Notes under the pieces: generated by a model
Databases searched by the model: none
The model's input: the letters and a program-made list of their open reading frames with translations, nothing else
Told to the model about the DNA's origin: nothing
DNA from: Brachyspira suanatina
GTDB taxonomy: Bacteria > Spirochaetota > Brachyspiria > Brachyspirales > Brachyspiraceae
DNA: 64,000 nt
Reading direction: 5' to 3'
NCBI RefSeq assembly: GCF_001049755.1
Contig: NZ_CVLB01000001.1
Coordinates: 558,001-622,000 of the forward strand
Shown here: in pieces, positions 35,909 to 44,898 of the stretch
How the letters are laid out: every line of letters starts with the position of its first letter
How positions within the stretch are numbered: position 1 is the first letter of the stretch
Position numbers and translations under genes: made by a program

Positions 35909-36373
35909 AATAATTTAACCCCTTACTAAAAAATTTAAAATAAAATTGGTGTTTATTATAGTACAAAAAAAATACTTAGTCAAGTTATATTATATGATTA
36001 TTAGTAATTTTTAATTGTTTCAATACTCTTTTTATATAGTGCTTTCACTAATTATTGTAAAATTATAATGATTAAGATATAGATTATATTTTTATTATAC
36101 TTATGTATAAAAGTTATATTTCTTTTTTTTACAATAAGATCTAATAAGGATGTTTAAATATTGTAAAAAATATTTAAATTATAATATATAAGCGTTTATA
36201 TAAAAAAATATCTTGAATATATGCATTATAGTTGTGTAAACAGTGTTTATAATATAAAAATATTATGTGATATAGTAATGTTATATAATAAAAATATTAT
36301 AATTATAATGTATTGATATTTATACTTTTTATGCTATATTATAAAAAATTGAAATTTATTATGGGTTTAATTT
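35909..36373. other. AT-rich intergenic interval between divergent nox and mtnK
   Basis: It holds the nox promoter, a 13-bp palindrome TAAACAGTGTTTA at 36237-36249 that might be an operator, and a plausible plus-strand promoter for mtnK, TTGATA (36313-36318)-N16-TATATT (36335-36340). No gene or repeat-family element is seen in it. Confidence 0.5.
35955..35983 (-). promoter_or_regulatory. Near-consensus nox promoter
   Basis: On the minus strand TTGACT (35983-35978), 17-bp spacer, TATAAT (35960-35955), about 47 nt upstream of the nox ATG. Confidence 0.85.
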
Positions 36374-37588
36374 ATGACAAATTTTAATGAATACTTTTTG
36401 ATGGAAGAGAAGGATGTTTTACTTTATGTAAAAAATAAATTAAAATACTTTTCTCAAAATGATAATATAACTTGTAAAGAAATAGGCGATGGAAATATAA
36501 ATTATGTATATAGAATAAGTAATGGTCAAGATTCCATAATACTTAAACAAGCAGGAGTACATACCAGAAGCAATTCATCAGGAAGAATACTAGATATTAA
36601 CAGAAATGCAAGAGAGGCTGAGATTTTATCATTTTACGGCAGTATACTCCCTGATTTAGCTCCAAAAGTAATTTTTATAGATAAAGTTATGAATTTATTC
36701 GTAATGGAAGATTTGAAATCATTTCTAGTACTTAGAGATGCTTTGATGAAAGGGCAGATATATCATCATTTACAGGAACAGATAACAGACTTTTTAGTTG
36801 AAACTACATTATCAACAGCAGATTTTTTTATGGATCCTTTTACTAAGAAAGAAAATGTTGTAAAGTATACTAATAAAGAACTTTGTAAGATAAGTGAAGA
36901 ACTTGTATTTAGAGAACCATTTTTTAATGTACTTAAAGAAAATGTTTTTTCTGAATCATTAAATAAATTTGTTGAGGATAATTTATATAATAATAAGCAG
37001 CTGCAATTAGAAGCGGCAAAATTAAAGTATGAATTTATGAATAATCCTCAGGCTTTAATACATGGAGATTTGCATACAGGTTCTATTTTTGTTGATGATA
37101 ATTATATTAAAGTCATGGACTGTGAATTTGCCTTTTATGGACCTATAGGATATGACTTAGGTACTATTATGGCTAATTTTATATTTTCTTATGTTTATCA
37201 TTTATATGTTACTAAAGATAGAAATTATACATCATTCCTTTTTAAAGTTATTGATGATATTTTAAGGCTCTTTAAAAATAAATTTATTGCTAAATTTTTA
37301 AATGAAAGTAATGATATCTCAGTACAAAATGATTATTTTATAGAATATTATTTACTTGAGGTACTTAAAACAGGATTTGGTATATGCGGTCTTGAATTAT
37401 TGAGAAGAACTACAGGATGTGCAAGGGTAAAAGAAATAGAGTCTGTTTCTGATACTGATATAAGAGGTAAAATTGAATATACACTTTTGAATATAGGTAT
37501 TGAATGTTTAGCTTATAGAGACAGACTTTCTGAAGAAGAAAAGTTTATGAAATTTGTGGATAATATAATTGATAATATTGATTTATAA
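36374..37588 (+). CDS. mtnK: S-methyl-5-thioribose kinase
   Basis: A 404-residue kinase of the APH/choline-kinase fold that phosphorylates methylthioribose during methionine salvage. Visible motifs are the glycine-containing loop EIGDGNINYVYRI near residue 38, the MtnK-typical LKQAGVHTRS strand, the catalytic ALIHGDLHTGSIFVDD near residue 230, and KVMDCEFAFYGPIGYDLG with the metal-binding Asp. It is followed 85 bp later by mtnA, the next enzyme of the pathway, so the function is well supported by context. Confidence 0.93.
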   Translation: MTNFNEYFLMEEKDVLLYVKNKLKYFSQNDNITCKEIGDGNINYVYRISNGQDSIILKQAGVHTRSNSSGRILDINRNAREAEILSFYGSILPDLAPKVIFIDKVMNLFVMEDLKSFLVLRDALMKGQIYHHLQEQITDFLVETTLSTADFFMDPFTKKENVVKYTNKELCKISEELVFREPFFNVLKENVFSESLNKFVEDNLYNNKQLQLEAAKLKYEFMNNPQALIHGDLHTGSIFVDDNYIKVMDCEFAFYGPIGYDLGTIMANFIFSYVYHLYVTKDRNYTSFLFKVIDDILRLFKNKFIAKFLNESNDISVQNDYFIEYYLLEVLKTGFGICGLELLRRTTGCARVKEIESVSDTDIRGKIEYTLLNIGIECLAYRDRLSEEEKFMKFVDNIIDNIDL

Positions 37589-37673
37589 ATTATTATTAAT
37601 TTTAAGTTATGAATGAATTGTTCATTTTGTTTATTGCTAGTAATATGAATAAATAATTATTTTGGAGTTTTTT

Positions 37674-38729
37674 ATGATTAATAGGGTAGATAAAGAGTTA
37701 GCTTTTATGCTTCAATTTGAAAATGTAGCTTGGTATGATGAAGGATGCGTTAAAATATTAGATAGAAGAGTCTACCCTAATAAAGTTAATTTTGTAGAAT
37801 GCAAAACCCATAAAGAAGTTTCAAAAGCCATAGCAGATATGGTAACTCAAAGTGCCGGCCCTTATTTAGCAGTTGCTATGGGTATGGCATTAGCTGGATA
37901 TGAATCAAAGCATTTAGAAGGAAATGACAGAATAGATTATTTAACTCATGCTTGTAATACTTTGGCTAACTCCAGACCTACTACAAGCGGAAGAATGATG
38001 CTTATAACTAAATCATGTTTAGAGGCAGGTACTGATGCAATAAAATCAGGTAAAGATCCTATAGAAGCTATGTTTAACAGAGGTATAGAACTTTCTACTA
38101 AAAGATATTCAAAAATAAAAAAAATAGCAGAAAATTTAGTATCTATGTATCCTGACAAAGGAACTATACTTACTCAATGTTTCGGTGAGTCTATAGTAGG
38201 TTTTATGATACAGGAATTCCAAAAAAAGAATAAAGATATAAAGGTTGTATGTGCTGAAACAAGACCTTATTTTCAAGGTGCAAGGCTTACAGCTACAGTT
38301 GCCTATGATCAAGGGGCTGATGTTACAGTTATTACAGATAATATGGTGGCATATACTATGCAGGAAAAAAAAATAGATGTGTTTACTTCTGCTGCTGATT
38401 TAATATGTTTGAACGGTGCTGTAGTTAATAAAATAGGTACTTTCCAAATAGCAATAGTAGCAAAATATTTAGGCATACCATATTTCGTAACAGGAGCGCC
38501 AGATAAAGGCTATAATGGACTTGAAGATGTACATTTTGAATTTAGAGATGAAAAACTTGTTACTGAGGCTATGGGAGTAAAAACATCTAAGGAAGGTGTA
38601 AAAGGTTTTTATCCGGCATTTGATTATACTCCTCCTCATTTAGTTAGTGCTGTTGTAACAGATTTAGGTATTTATTCGCCTTATGATGTGTTTAAATATT
38701 ATGTAGGTAATGATGAGGGAGAATATTAA
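37674..38729 (+). CDS. mtnA: S-methyl-5-thioribose-1-phosphate isomerase (eIF2B-alpha-like fold)
   Basis: A 351-residue isomerase that converts methylthioribose 1-phosphate to methylthioribulose 1-phosphate. The Rossmann-like C-terminal half contains the catalytic Cys in GTILTQCFGESIVG, the AETRPYFQGARLTA motif, the catalytic Asp in VITDNMVAY, and GAVVNKIGTFQIA, all in family order. ITQ-type changes (LTQCFGES for LTHCN) make it a divergent member. The start is the ATG at 37674, with GGAG 6 nt upstream. It ends 4 bp from the convergent HD-GYP-like gene. With mtnK this would feed methionine salvage or a DHAP-shunt type pathway. No later-step gene is nearby. Confidence 0.9.
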   Translation: MINRVDKELAFMLQFENVAWYDEGCVKILDRRVYPNKVNFVECKTHKEVSKAIADMVTQSAGPYLAVAMGMALAGYESKHLEGNDRIDYLTHACNTLANSRPTTSGRMMLITKSCLEAGTDAIKSGKDPIEAMFNRGIELSTKRYSKIKKIAENLVSMYPDKGTILTQCFGESIVGFMIQEFQKKNKDIKVVCAETRPYFQGARLTATVAYDQGADVTVITDNMVAYTMQEKKIDVFTSAADLICLNGAVVNKIGTFQIAIVAKYLGIPYFVTGAPDKGYNGLEDVHFEFRDEKLVTEAMGVKTSKEGVKGFYPAFDYTPPHLVSAVVTDLGIYSPYDVFKYYVGNDEGEY

Positions 38730-38733
38730 TAAA

Positions 38734-40185
38734 TTAGTCTTTTAATGGGTTTTTTATATCTTCTTTTTTGATGTCTATTAAAAAATCTACAAATAATTCA
38801 AATAATATAGGGTCTAATTGAGTTTCTTTAACTATATAATTATCATATATTAATTTTATAGCATCGGCTGTATTCATATCTTTTCTGCTGTAGCTTTTTT
38901 GCGGCATTACAGTTGTATCAAATAAATCTATTATTTCTAATACTTTAGCAGGGAAAAATGCTAAGCTTTGAAGCGTTTGAATATCATCTGGAATATCTGA
39001 TACAAGATATGAAGGATTTAACTCTTTATTTTCATTGAATTGTCTATTTATTATTTCTATTACACCATTTCCATAACCATAATATTCATGATGCATTCCT
39101 ACAATTAATGATATATTATCATTATAATTTCTGAAAAGTTTTAAAAATTGATAACCTTTTATAGCATGAGATGTTGATTCTTTAGCATATTCTTTTGATT
39201 TATTTATATTAAGATAGTCTAATTCTTTTACTTTAACTACATCATGCCAAAATGCTCCAGCTGCAAAAGATGCTATATTTTCTATTGATATTTTTTTAAG
39301 TCCATTTTTGAAAATGTCATTAAATTTAATGTTTGATTTGTTTATTTTGTATTTTTCAAAAACATTTTCATAAAAATTTTTATATTTTTTATTGAAATTA
39401 ATAATAGTTTTTAAATTTAAGTGATTATCTATTTGTTCATTATAGTAAAGCATGAATTCTATAAAAATTATAAATACTCTGTTTCCATGTCCTATAACAT
39501 TTCTGCAGTTAAAATTATCAAATCCATAAAATAAACTTATATTAGGATATATTTTATCTACAAGTTTTGTTATTGATAGTATTAAATCATTTGATACTAT
39601 CTGAGTGTCATAATATTCTAAATTATCAAAATATACCTGATTCATTTTATCTCTTGAGGCATTTACCAAATGAATCAAATTTATTCTTTCTATGAAAGCA
39701 AGCTGGGTTATTATATCTAATATATATTGTATAGCATCAGCATATAACTGATCATTATAATATTGATTTAATATATCAATGTAATTTTTTATAGATATAA
39801 ATCTTTCTTTAGGTGTTTCTTCTAGAATTATTTCTAGTATTTTATATTCAAATATTTTTGTATTTTCAGAATCAGGCATACAATCTTTATATACTTTTAA
39901 GAATTGATTTATATTTTCAATTTGCCTGTATTGATCTTTATCATTTTTTTCTAATACTAAATCTATAATTGATTTTGAATTTTTAGTTATATAAAAATTA
40001 TTGAATATGTCGTTATTTATAGAATTTTTATCAAAAAGAATATCTATTTTATAATTAGGTATAGACAAATATAAATTATCATTACTTGTACATATAATTT
40101 CCGGAGAATTAAATTTAATAATATCCAGATTATCTTTTATGAAATTTAAATCTATTGGGGTATATTTATCTAAATCAATATCCAT
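38734..40185 (-). CDS. Divergent HD-GYP-type (HD-domain phosphodiesterase-like) protein
   Basis: A 483-residue cytosolic protein. The N-terminal 210 residues have no recognisable domain. The C-terminal half has HD-domain landmarks: GHGNRVFIIF near residue 235, GAFWHDVVK (the HD pair) near 316, HAIKGYQFLK, and MHHEYYGYGNG near 372, where canonical HD-GYP proteins have HHExxDGxGYP. The GYP triplet is missing, so c-di-GMP hydrolysis is doubtful; the metal ligands seem kept. The gene is monocistronic and converges on mtnA with a 4-bp gap. It could be a c-di-GMP sensor or a phosphohydrolase with another substrate. Confidence 0.7.
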   Translation of the reverse strand: MDIDLDKYTPIDLNFIKDNLDIIKFNSPEIICTSNDNLYLSIPNYKIDILFDKNSINNDIFNNFYITKNSKSIIDLVLEKNDKDQYRQIENINQFLKVYKDCMPDSENTKIFEYKILEIILEETPKERFISIKNYIDILNQYYNDQLYADAIQYILDIITQLAFIERINLIHLVNASRDKMNQVYFDNLEYYDTQIVSNDLILSITKLVDKIYPNISLFYGFDNFNCRNVIGHGNRVFIIFIEFMLYYNEQIDNHLNLKTIINFNKKYKNFYENVFEKYKINKSNIKFNDIFKNGLKKISIENIASFAAGAFWHDVVKVKELDYLNINKSKEYAKESTSHAIKGYQFLKLFRNYNDNISLIVGMHHEYYGYGNGVIEIINRQFNENKELNPSYLVSDIPDDIQTLQSLAFFPAKVLEIIDLFDTTVMPQKSYSRKDMNTADAIKLIYDNYIVKETQLDPILFELFVDFLIDIKKEDIKNPLKD

Positions 40186-40328
40186 ATTCAGCCTTTAAAA
40201 TTATACCAATATTAAGTATAATAATATACTTTTTTTATTTTTTATCAATAATTTTATATTATTAAATTAATTTTTTTGTTTTATAAATTAAAATTGAATA
40301 ATAAAATTTAAAAAATCATATAAAGGTA

Positions 40329-40356
40329 TTGACAAATTTTTTTTATATAGTAGAAT
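40329..40356 (+). promoter_or_regulatory. Promoter of tRNA-Gln (and probably prs)
   Basis: TTGACA (40329-40334), 16-bp spacer, TAGAAT (40351-40356), about 38 nt before the tRNA 5' end. Confidence 0.75.
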
Positions 40357-40393
40357 ATGAAACTCATAGAACTTAAAGTTCATTTGTTAATAC

Positions 40394-40465
40394 TGGGGTG
40401 TCGTCAAGCGGTAAGACAATTGGTTTTGGTCCAATTATTCGAGGGTTCGAATCCTTCCACCCCAA
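40394..40465 (+). tRNA. tRNA-Gln (anticodon UUG)
   Basis: A complete cloverleaf: acceptor TGGGGTG pairs with CACCCCA, the D arm is GTC-AAGCGGTAA-GAC, the anticodon stem ATTGG/CCAAT holds a TTTTGGT loop giving anticodon TTG, and the T arm is GAGGG-TTCGAAT-CCTTC. The discriminator is A and CCA is not encoded. It is 23 bp upstream of prs without a clear terminator between, so they may share a transcript. Confidence 0.97.
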
Positions 40466-40488
40466 CTTTTCTCTTATATGGTACTTAA

Positions 40489-41442
40489 ATGGGAATAACA
40501 GACGAAATATTAATTTTAAGCGGTACAGCAAATCCTCAATTGGCAGAAGATGTTGTTAAGAATCTTGGGCTTAAATTAGGTAATATGGAAATACGTAAGT
40601 TTGCTGACGGTGAAACTTTTGTTAGAGTAGAAGAAACAGTCAGAAATAAAGATACTTATGTAATACAGCCTACCGGACGTCCTTCTAGTAGTGAAAATTG
40701 GATGGAGCTTTACTGTATTATAGATGCTTTAAAAAGAGCTAGTGCTAAAAGAATTACAGCTGTTATTCCGTATTATGGTTATTCTAGACAAGATAGAAAG
40801 AATGAACCTAGGGTGCCTATAACTGCTAAATTAGTTGCTAATCTTTTATCGGAGGCTGGAGCTCATAGAGTTTTGGCTTTAGATTTGCATGCAGCACAAA
40901 TACAAGGTTTTTTTGATATCCCTGTAGATCATATGCTTTCAAAACATGTTTTCTTGGATAAAATAAAAAAAGATCTTGATATGTCTAACTCTATTATTGT
41001 TTCTCCAGATATAGGAGGAGTAGGAAGAGCTAGAGCTATAGCTAAACAATTAAATCTTGATATAGCTATTATAGATAAAAGAAGAGACAGAGCTAATGAA
41101 TGCGAAGTAATGAATATTATAGGCGACGTTAATGGCAAAGATGCTATTATTATAGACGATATAATAGATACAGGCGGTACTCTTATAAAAAGTATGCAGG
41201 CTTTGAAAAAAGCTGGTATGAGAAGAATATATGTGTTTATAACTCATGCCGTATGTTCTGGTGACGTTTATGAGAGAATTAATGCCAGTGATATAGAAAA
41301 GCTTTATATAACAGATAGTTTGAAAGTTATGAAAGACAGATTAGGCAGCAAAATAGAAGTTCTTTCAGTTGCTCCTGTTATTGCTGATGCTATCAGGCAT
41401 ATACATATGGAGCTTTCTATAAGTGTTCTATTTGATAAGTAA
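40489..41442 (+). CDS. prs: Ribose-phosphate pyrophosphokinase
   Basis: Makes PRPP from ribose 5-phosphate and ATP for nucleotide, histidine and tryptophan synthesis. It is 317 residues, the standard class I length. Landmarks: IRKFADGETFVRVEETVRN near the N-terminus, YYGYSRQDRK, ALDLHAAQIQGFFD, SPDIGGVGRARAIA and the PRPP loop IIIDDIIDTGGTL near residue 222. No convincing Shine-Dalgarno precedes the ATG, which may be read in the context of the preceding tRNA transcript. It heads the group prs-rplY-pth-pth. Confidence 0.97.
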   Translation: MGITDEILILSGTANPQLAEDVVKNLGLKLGNMEIRKFADGETFVRVEETVRNKDTYVIQPTGRPSSSENWMELYCIIDALKRASAKRITAVIPYYGYSRQDRKNEPRVPITAKLVANLLSEAGAHRVLALDLHAAQIQGFFDIPVDHMLSKHVFLDKIKKDLDMSNSIIVSPDIGGVGRARAIAKQLNLDIAIIDKRRDRANECEVMNIIGDVNGKDAIIIDDIIDTGGTLIKSMQALKKAGMRRIYVFITHAVCSGDVYERINASDIEKLYITDSLKVMKDRLGSKIEVLSVAPVIADAIRHIHMELSISVLFDK

Positions 41443-41459
41443 AATTAAAGGAAAGAAAA

Positions 41460-42050
41460 ATGAGTGAGAATTATACTATTAAAGCTTTGCAAAGAGATAC
41501 TAAATTTAAAAGTGTTGGTCGTAAATTGAGAAATGAAGGTTATGCTTTAGCTACTCTTTACGGCAGAGAAAATCAATACTCTATTGCTGTAGAGTTAAAA
41601 GAATTTGTTAAAGTTTTTTCTTTGGCAGGTCAGCATGATATAATCACTTTAGATATACAAAATGATAAAACAAGAGAAGTATTGGTTAAAGATTATCAAA
41701 TAGACGGTATCAAAAGAAGTATAAGACATATAGATTTTTATGAAATAGATAGAAATAAAAAGATCAAAACTTATGTTCCTATTCACATTGAAGGTACTCC
41801 TGAAGGTGTTCGCTTAGGCGGAGGTACTTTAGAGCAGGTTGAATACGGTTTGAATATCAAAGCTTTCCCAGGTTCTATACCTAGAGAATTGGTTGTTGAT
41901 GTTAGCGAATTAAAAGTAGGTGATAGTTTGCATATTAGTGATATAAAATTCCCAGAAGGTGTTGACCCTGTTGGTGATGCTTCTAAAGCTATTGTTACTG
42001 TTGTTACTACTCAAGATGATGACGCTAACAAAGGTGCAGTAGAAGTATAA
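41460..42050 (+). CDS. rplY: 50S ribosomal protein L25 (general stress protein Ctc type)
   Basis: A 196-residue 5S-rRNA-binding ribosomal protein of the longer Ctc form: an N-terminal L25 domain (about residues 5-92, with KSVGRKLRNEGYALATLYGREN and DGIKRSIRHIDFYEI) and a C-terminal beta domain of the TL5/Ctc type (about 95-185; LGGGTLEQVEYGLNIKAFPG, IKFPEGVDPVGD). An AAGGAAAG Shine-Dalgarno precedes it. The order prs-rplY-pth is conserved in many bacteria, and it holds here. Confidence 0.95.
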   Translation: MSENYTIKALQRDTKFKSVGRKLRNEGYALATLYGRENQYSIAVELKEFVKVFSLAGQHDIITLDIQNDKTREVLVKDYQIDGIKRSIRHIDFYEIDRNKKIKTYVPIHIEGTPEGVRLGGGTLEQVEYGLNIKAFPGSIPRELVVDVSELKVGDSLHISDIKFPEGVDPVGDASKAIVTVVTTQDDDANKGAVEV

Positions 42051-42075
42051 AATATAGTTCTAGGATTACTACTAT

Positions 42076-42666
42076 ATGATGAAATTAGTAATGGGACTAG
42101 GCAACCCAGGAGAACAATATAAAAATCATAGACATAATGTAGGATATATGATTTTAGATAGAGTTGCTAAGAAACTTAACGTAGAACTTGACATCAAAAA
42201 GAAAAAGACAGTTTTTGGAAAAGGTAAGTCTGGAAAAATGGAGTATTTGCTCCTTAAACCTCAAACTTTTATGAATCTTTCTGGTGAAGCCGCTCTTTAT
42301 ATGGCAAGTTTTATGAAAATCACTGTTGAAAACATTATAGTTATATATGATGATATGGATATACCTATAGGTGAATTTAGAGTGATACCTTCAAAAAATG
42401 ATGATTCTGAAGCTGAAGTTGATGATATTGAAATAGATCATAATGGTATAAAAAGCATAAGAGATTCTTTAAAAAGCTATAATTTTACTAAAATAGGTGT
42501 TGGTATAGGGGCATGTCCTGAAGATGAAGAAAAGGCTGATTTTCTTTTAGCTCCTTTCACTAAAGATGAGAGAAAAAAAATCAGAGATATATCTGATAAT
42601 GTTGTAGATGCTGCTTGTATAGCTTTATTTGAATCTCCTCAGGCTGCTAAAAAGAAATATCCATGA
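42076..42666 (+). CDS. Peptidyl-tRNA hydrolase-like protein with altered glycine loop
   Basis: A 196-residue Pth-family protein. The catalytic residues of Pth appear kept: GLGNPG (Asn), RHNVGY (His), TFMNLSG (Asn), IYDDMDIP (Asp) and DHNGIKS (Asn). However, the conserved K-GGSSGGHNG loop is replaced by an acidic segment (about residues 112-124, DDSEAEVDDIEIDHNG), and the C-terminal half differs from the second copy. It overlaps the next pth by 4 nt (ATGA), so both are made together. The altered loop may change tRNA contacts or activity; the second copy is probably the housekeeping enzyme. Confidence 0.85.
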   Translation: MMKLVMGLGNPGEQYKNHRHNVGYMILDRVAKKLNVELDIKKKKTVFGKGKSGKMEYLLLKPQTFMNLSGEAALYMASFMKITVENIIVIYDDMDIPIGEFRVIPSKNDDSEAEVDDIEIDHNGIKSIRDSLKSYNFTKIGVGIGACPEDEEKADFLLAPFTKDERKKIRDISDNVVDAACIALFESPQAAKKKYP

Positions 42667-43559
42667 TAACTAAATTAATTATTGGTCTAGGCAATCCTGG
42701 AGATGAGTATAAGAATAACAGACATAATGTAGGCTTTATACTCATAGATAAAATAGCTGAAAATTTTAATATCAATTTTGATAATAATAAAAAGAAATCT
42801 TTATATGCAAGATCAAAAGAAAGGGATATAGAATATATACTTCTAAAGCCTCAAACTTTTATGAATCTTTCCGGAGAATCTGCAATTTATATATCCAAAT
42901 TCTTTAATATAAAACCTGAAGATATAATAGTTATATATGATGATATGGATATACCTTTTGGTACTTTTAAAATAAAAAAAGGCGGAAGTTCCGGCGGTCA
43001 TAATGGAATAAAAAGTCTTATTTCTCATTTACAGAGTGATGATTTTACAAGAATTAGAATAGGTATAGGCAGACCTAGTGCCGGTAAAAAAGTTAATGAT
43101 TATGTGCTTTCAAATTTCAGTAAGAAAGAAAGAGAAGATTTAGATACTGTAATAGCAAATGATATAATAGATGCAGTTAAAATAGCTTTATTTGAATCTC
43201 CTGTAATAGCTCAAAATAAATACAATAAAAAAATAGGTAAAGAAAATTCTGATAAAAGCAAAGGTAATAAAAATATGATTAAAATAGTAGCTAGAAATCC
43301 TGTAAGTAGCGAAAATAAATCAAAATTCATTGAAACATCTAAAGAACTTATTGAAAAAAGCAGAAAAGAAAAAGGTTGTATTTCTTATAATTTATATGAA
43401 AGTATAGACGGAAAATATCTTACTTTTATAGAAGAATGGAAAGATGAAAAAGCTATAGAAAGTCATAATAATTCAGAACATTTCAAAGCAATAGTTCCTA
43501 AATTGGGAGAATTAACTTCCGGCGATAAAGATGTCATTTTATACAAAGAAGTAAAATAA
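42663..43559 (+). CDS. pth: Peptidyl-tRNA hydrolase fused to an antibiotic-biosynthesis-monooxygenase-like (ABM) domain
   Basis: A 298-residue protein. Residues 1 to about 188 are a canonical Pth: GLGNPGDEYKNNRHNVGF, TFMNLSG, IYDDMDIPFG, and the intact KKGGSSGGHNGIKS loop. After a Lys/Asn-rich linker (about 188-205) residues about 206-298 form an ABM (Dabb-like ferredoxin-fold) domain: MIKIVARNPVSSENKSKF, SRKEKGCISYNLYES, FIEEWKDEKAIESHNNSEHF. An internal ATG at 43275, with AAAGG about 11 nt before, could also produce the ABM part alone. Pth recycles peptidyl-tRNA; a link to ABM is unusual. Confidence 0.9.
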   Translation: MITKLIIGLGNPGDEYKNNRHNVGFILIDKIAENFNINFDNNKKKSLYARSKERDIEYILLKPQTFMNLSGESAIYISKFFNIKPEDIIVIYDDMDIPFGTFKIKKGGSSGGHNGIKSLISHLQSDDFTRIRIGIGRPSAGKKVNDYVLSNFSKKEREDLDTVIANDIIDAVKIALFESPVIAQNKYNKKIGKENSDKSKGNKNMIKIVARNPVSSENKSKFIETSKELIEKSRKEKGCISYNLYESIDGKYLTFIEEWKDEKAIESHNNSEHFKAIVPKLGELTSGDKDVILYKEVK

Positions 43560-43572
43560 ATATTTAAATTTT

Positions 43573-44661
43573 TTATTTTATCTTAAATGCTGCAATAGTA
43601 AAATCATCATCAGGCGACATATATGAAAGATAATCATAAAAATCTTTTTCTATATTGCTTATAATATTTTCAGCTTTATTGTTTCTATTATTAAATAAAA
43701 CCTTTTTAAATCTATCTATACCATAAAAATCATATTTATTCTTTGATCTTGATGCTTCTGTTACTCCGTCAGTATAAAATATTAATATATCATCTTTTTT
43801 TATATTTACAGTTTCTTCTTCATAATATGCCTGAGGAAAAAGTCCAACTATAGTTCCGCCTTTATTGTGTTCTTTTATTTGAGAATTTTGTATTATTAAT
43901 ATAGGAGTATGAGAGGCATTGGAATATTTTACTACTTTATTTTTTAAATCTATTTCTGCTACTGTCATAGTAAGATAATAATTTATAGGAATAATCTTAA
44001 TTATATAATTATTAATATCATATATAAAAGAAGCAGGTGATTTGAATGATGCAGCAAAATTTCTAAAAACAGTTTTAAACATAGCTGTTATTATTGCAGC
44101 CTCAATACCATGTCCACTAATATCTGAAATTATGAAAAGTATTCTGTCATCATCAAGATATATGTAATCAAAAAAATCTCCTCCTATTGTTTCAAGAGGT
44201 TTATATAATGACGCTGAATTTATTTTTTTATTATTAGGCATTTTTTTGGGCATCATATTTTCTTGCAGTTTTCTAGCTTTTTTCATATCTTTTTTATATT
44301 GTTTTTTGATACTATCTAAAACATCATATCTACCTAATATATAACTATTTTTTTCTTTCAAATCTTTTATTGCTATTTGATAATCATTTATTATTGTACT
44401 GTTTATTTTTGAAAATCTATATATTTTTCCATCCGATGATTTTTCTTCTATTTGTTTGTAATCTTTTATTAAATAGAGATTTATTAAATTTTTATATAAT
44501 ATAATACCAGGAATAAAAAATAACATAAATAATATGAATATAAGTATAAAAGTAAATTTATTCTCATAATATGAGATACATGCTATATTTAGAAGTACAA
44601 ATAGTATGAGAAATACTATAGAAATAAATTTAAAAAGAATTAAAACACGTTCGTTTTTCAT
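43573..44661 (-). CDS. SpoIIE/RsbU-type protein serine phosphatase with two N-terminal TM helices
   Basis: A 362-residue membrane-bound PP2C-like phosphatase. Two hydrophobic helices (about residues 10-28 and 33-55) precede a coiled-coil linker and the SpoIIE domain (about 150-360). Metal-binding motifs are visible: ETIGGDFFDYI, IISDISGHGIEAAIITAM and ILIFYTDGVTEA, each with its conserved Asp. Such enzymes dephosphorylate anti-anti-sigma (STAS) proteins or other partners in response to a signal. No STAS, anti-sigma or response-regulator gene is adjacent, so the partner is unknown. Convergent with pth (13-bp gap). Confidence 0.88.
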   Translation of the reverse strand: MKNERVLILFKFISIVFLILFVLLNIACISYYENKFTFILIFILFMLFFIPGIILYKNLINLYLIKDYKQIEEKSSDGKIYRFSKINSTIINDYQIAIKDLKEKNSYILGRYDVLDSIKKQYKKDMKKARKLQENMMPKKMPNNKKINSASLYKPLETIGGDFFDYIYLDDDRILFIISDISGHGIEAAIITAMFKTVFRNFAASFKSPASFIYDINNYIIKIIPINYYLTMTVAEIDLKNKVVKYSNASHTPILIIQNSQIKEHNKGGTIVGLFPQAYYEEETVNIKKDDILIFYTDGVTEASRSKNKYDFYGIDRFKKVLFNNRNNKAENIISNIEKDFYDYLSYMSPDDDFTIAAFKIK

Positions 44662-44852
44662 ATTAATTGTATTTTTTGTATAAAAATAGATTTACGATAT
44701 AGATTATAACAAAAAGATTATAGTTTGCAAATATTTTTTATAAAATAATAATTATAGATATTGCAAAAATTACACATACTTTATACAATATCTTTATATC
44801 AGTAATAGTTAAAATGATTTTGTTATTACTTTAATATTTATACTTGTTCTCG

Positions 44853-44868
44853 AGTGCATAGCAGCACT
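44853..44868. promoter_or_regulatory. Short inverted repeat in the yhcH-like leader
   Basis: AGTGC (44853-44857) and GCACT (44864-44868) with a 6-nt centre, just after a TATACT (44839-44844) and about 30 bp before the gene. It may be an operator or a small hairpin. Weak evidence. Confidence 0.35.
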
Positions 44869-44898
44869 TAATTATATATTAAAAACGGAGGAGTTATT

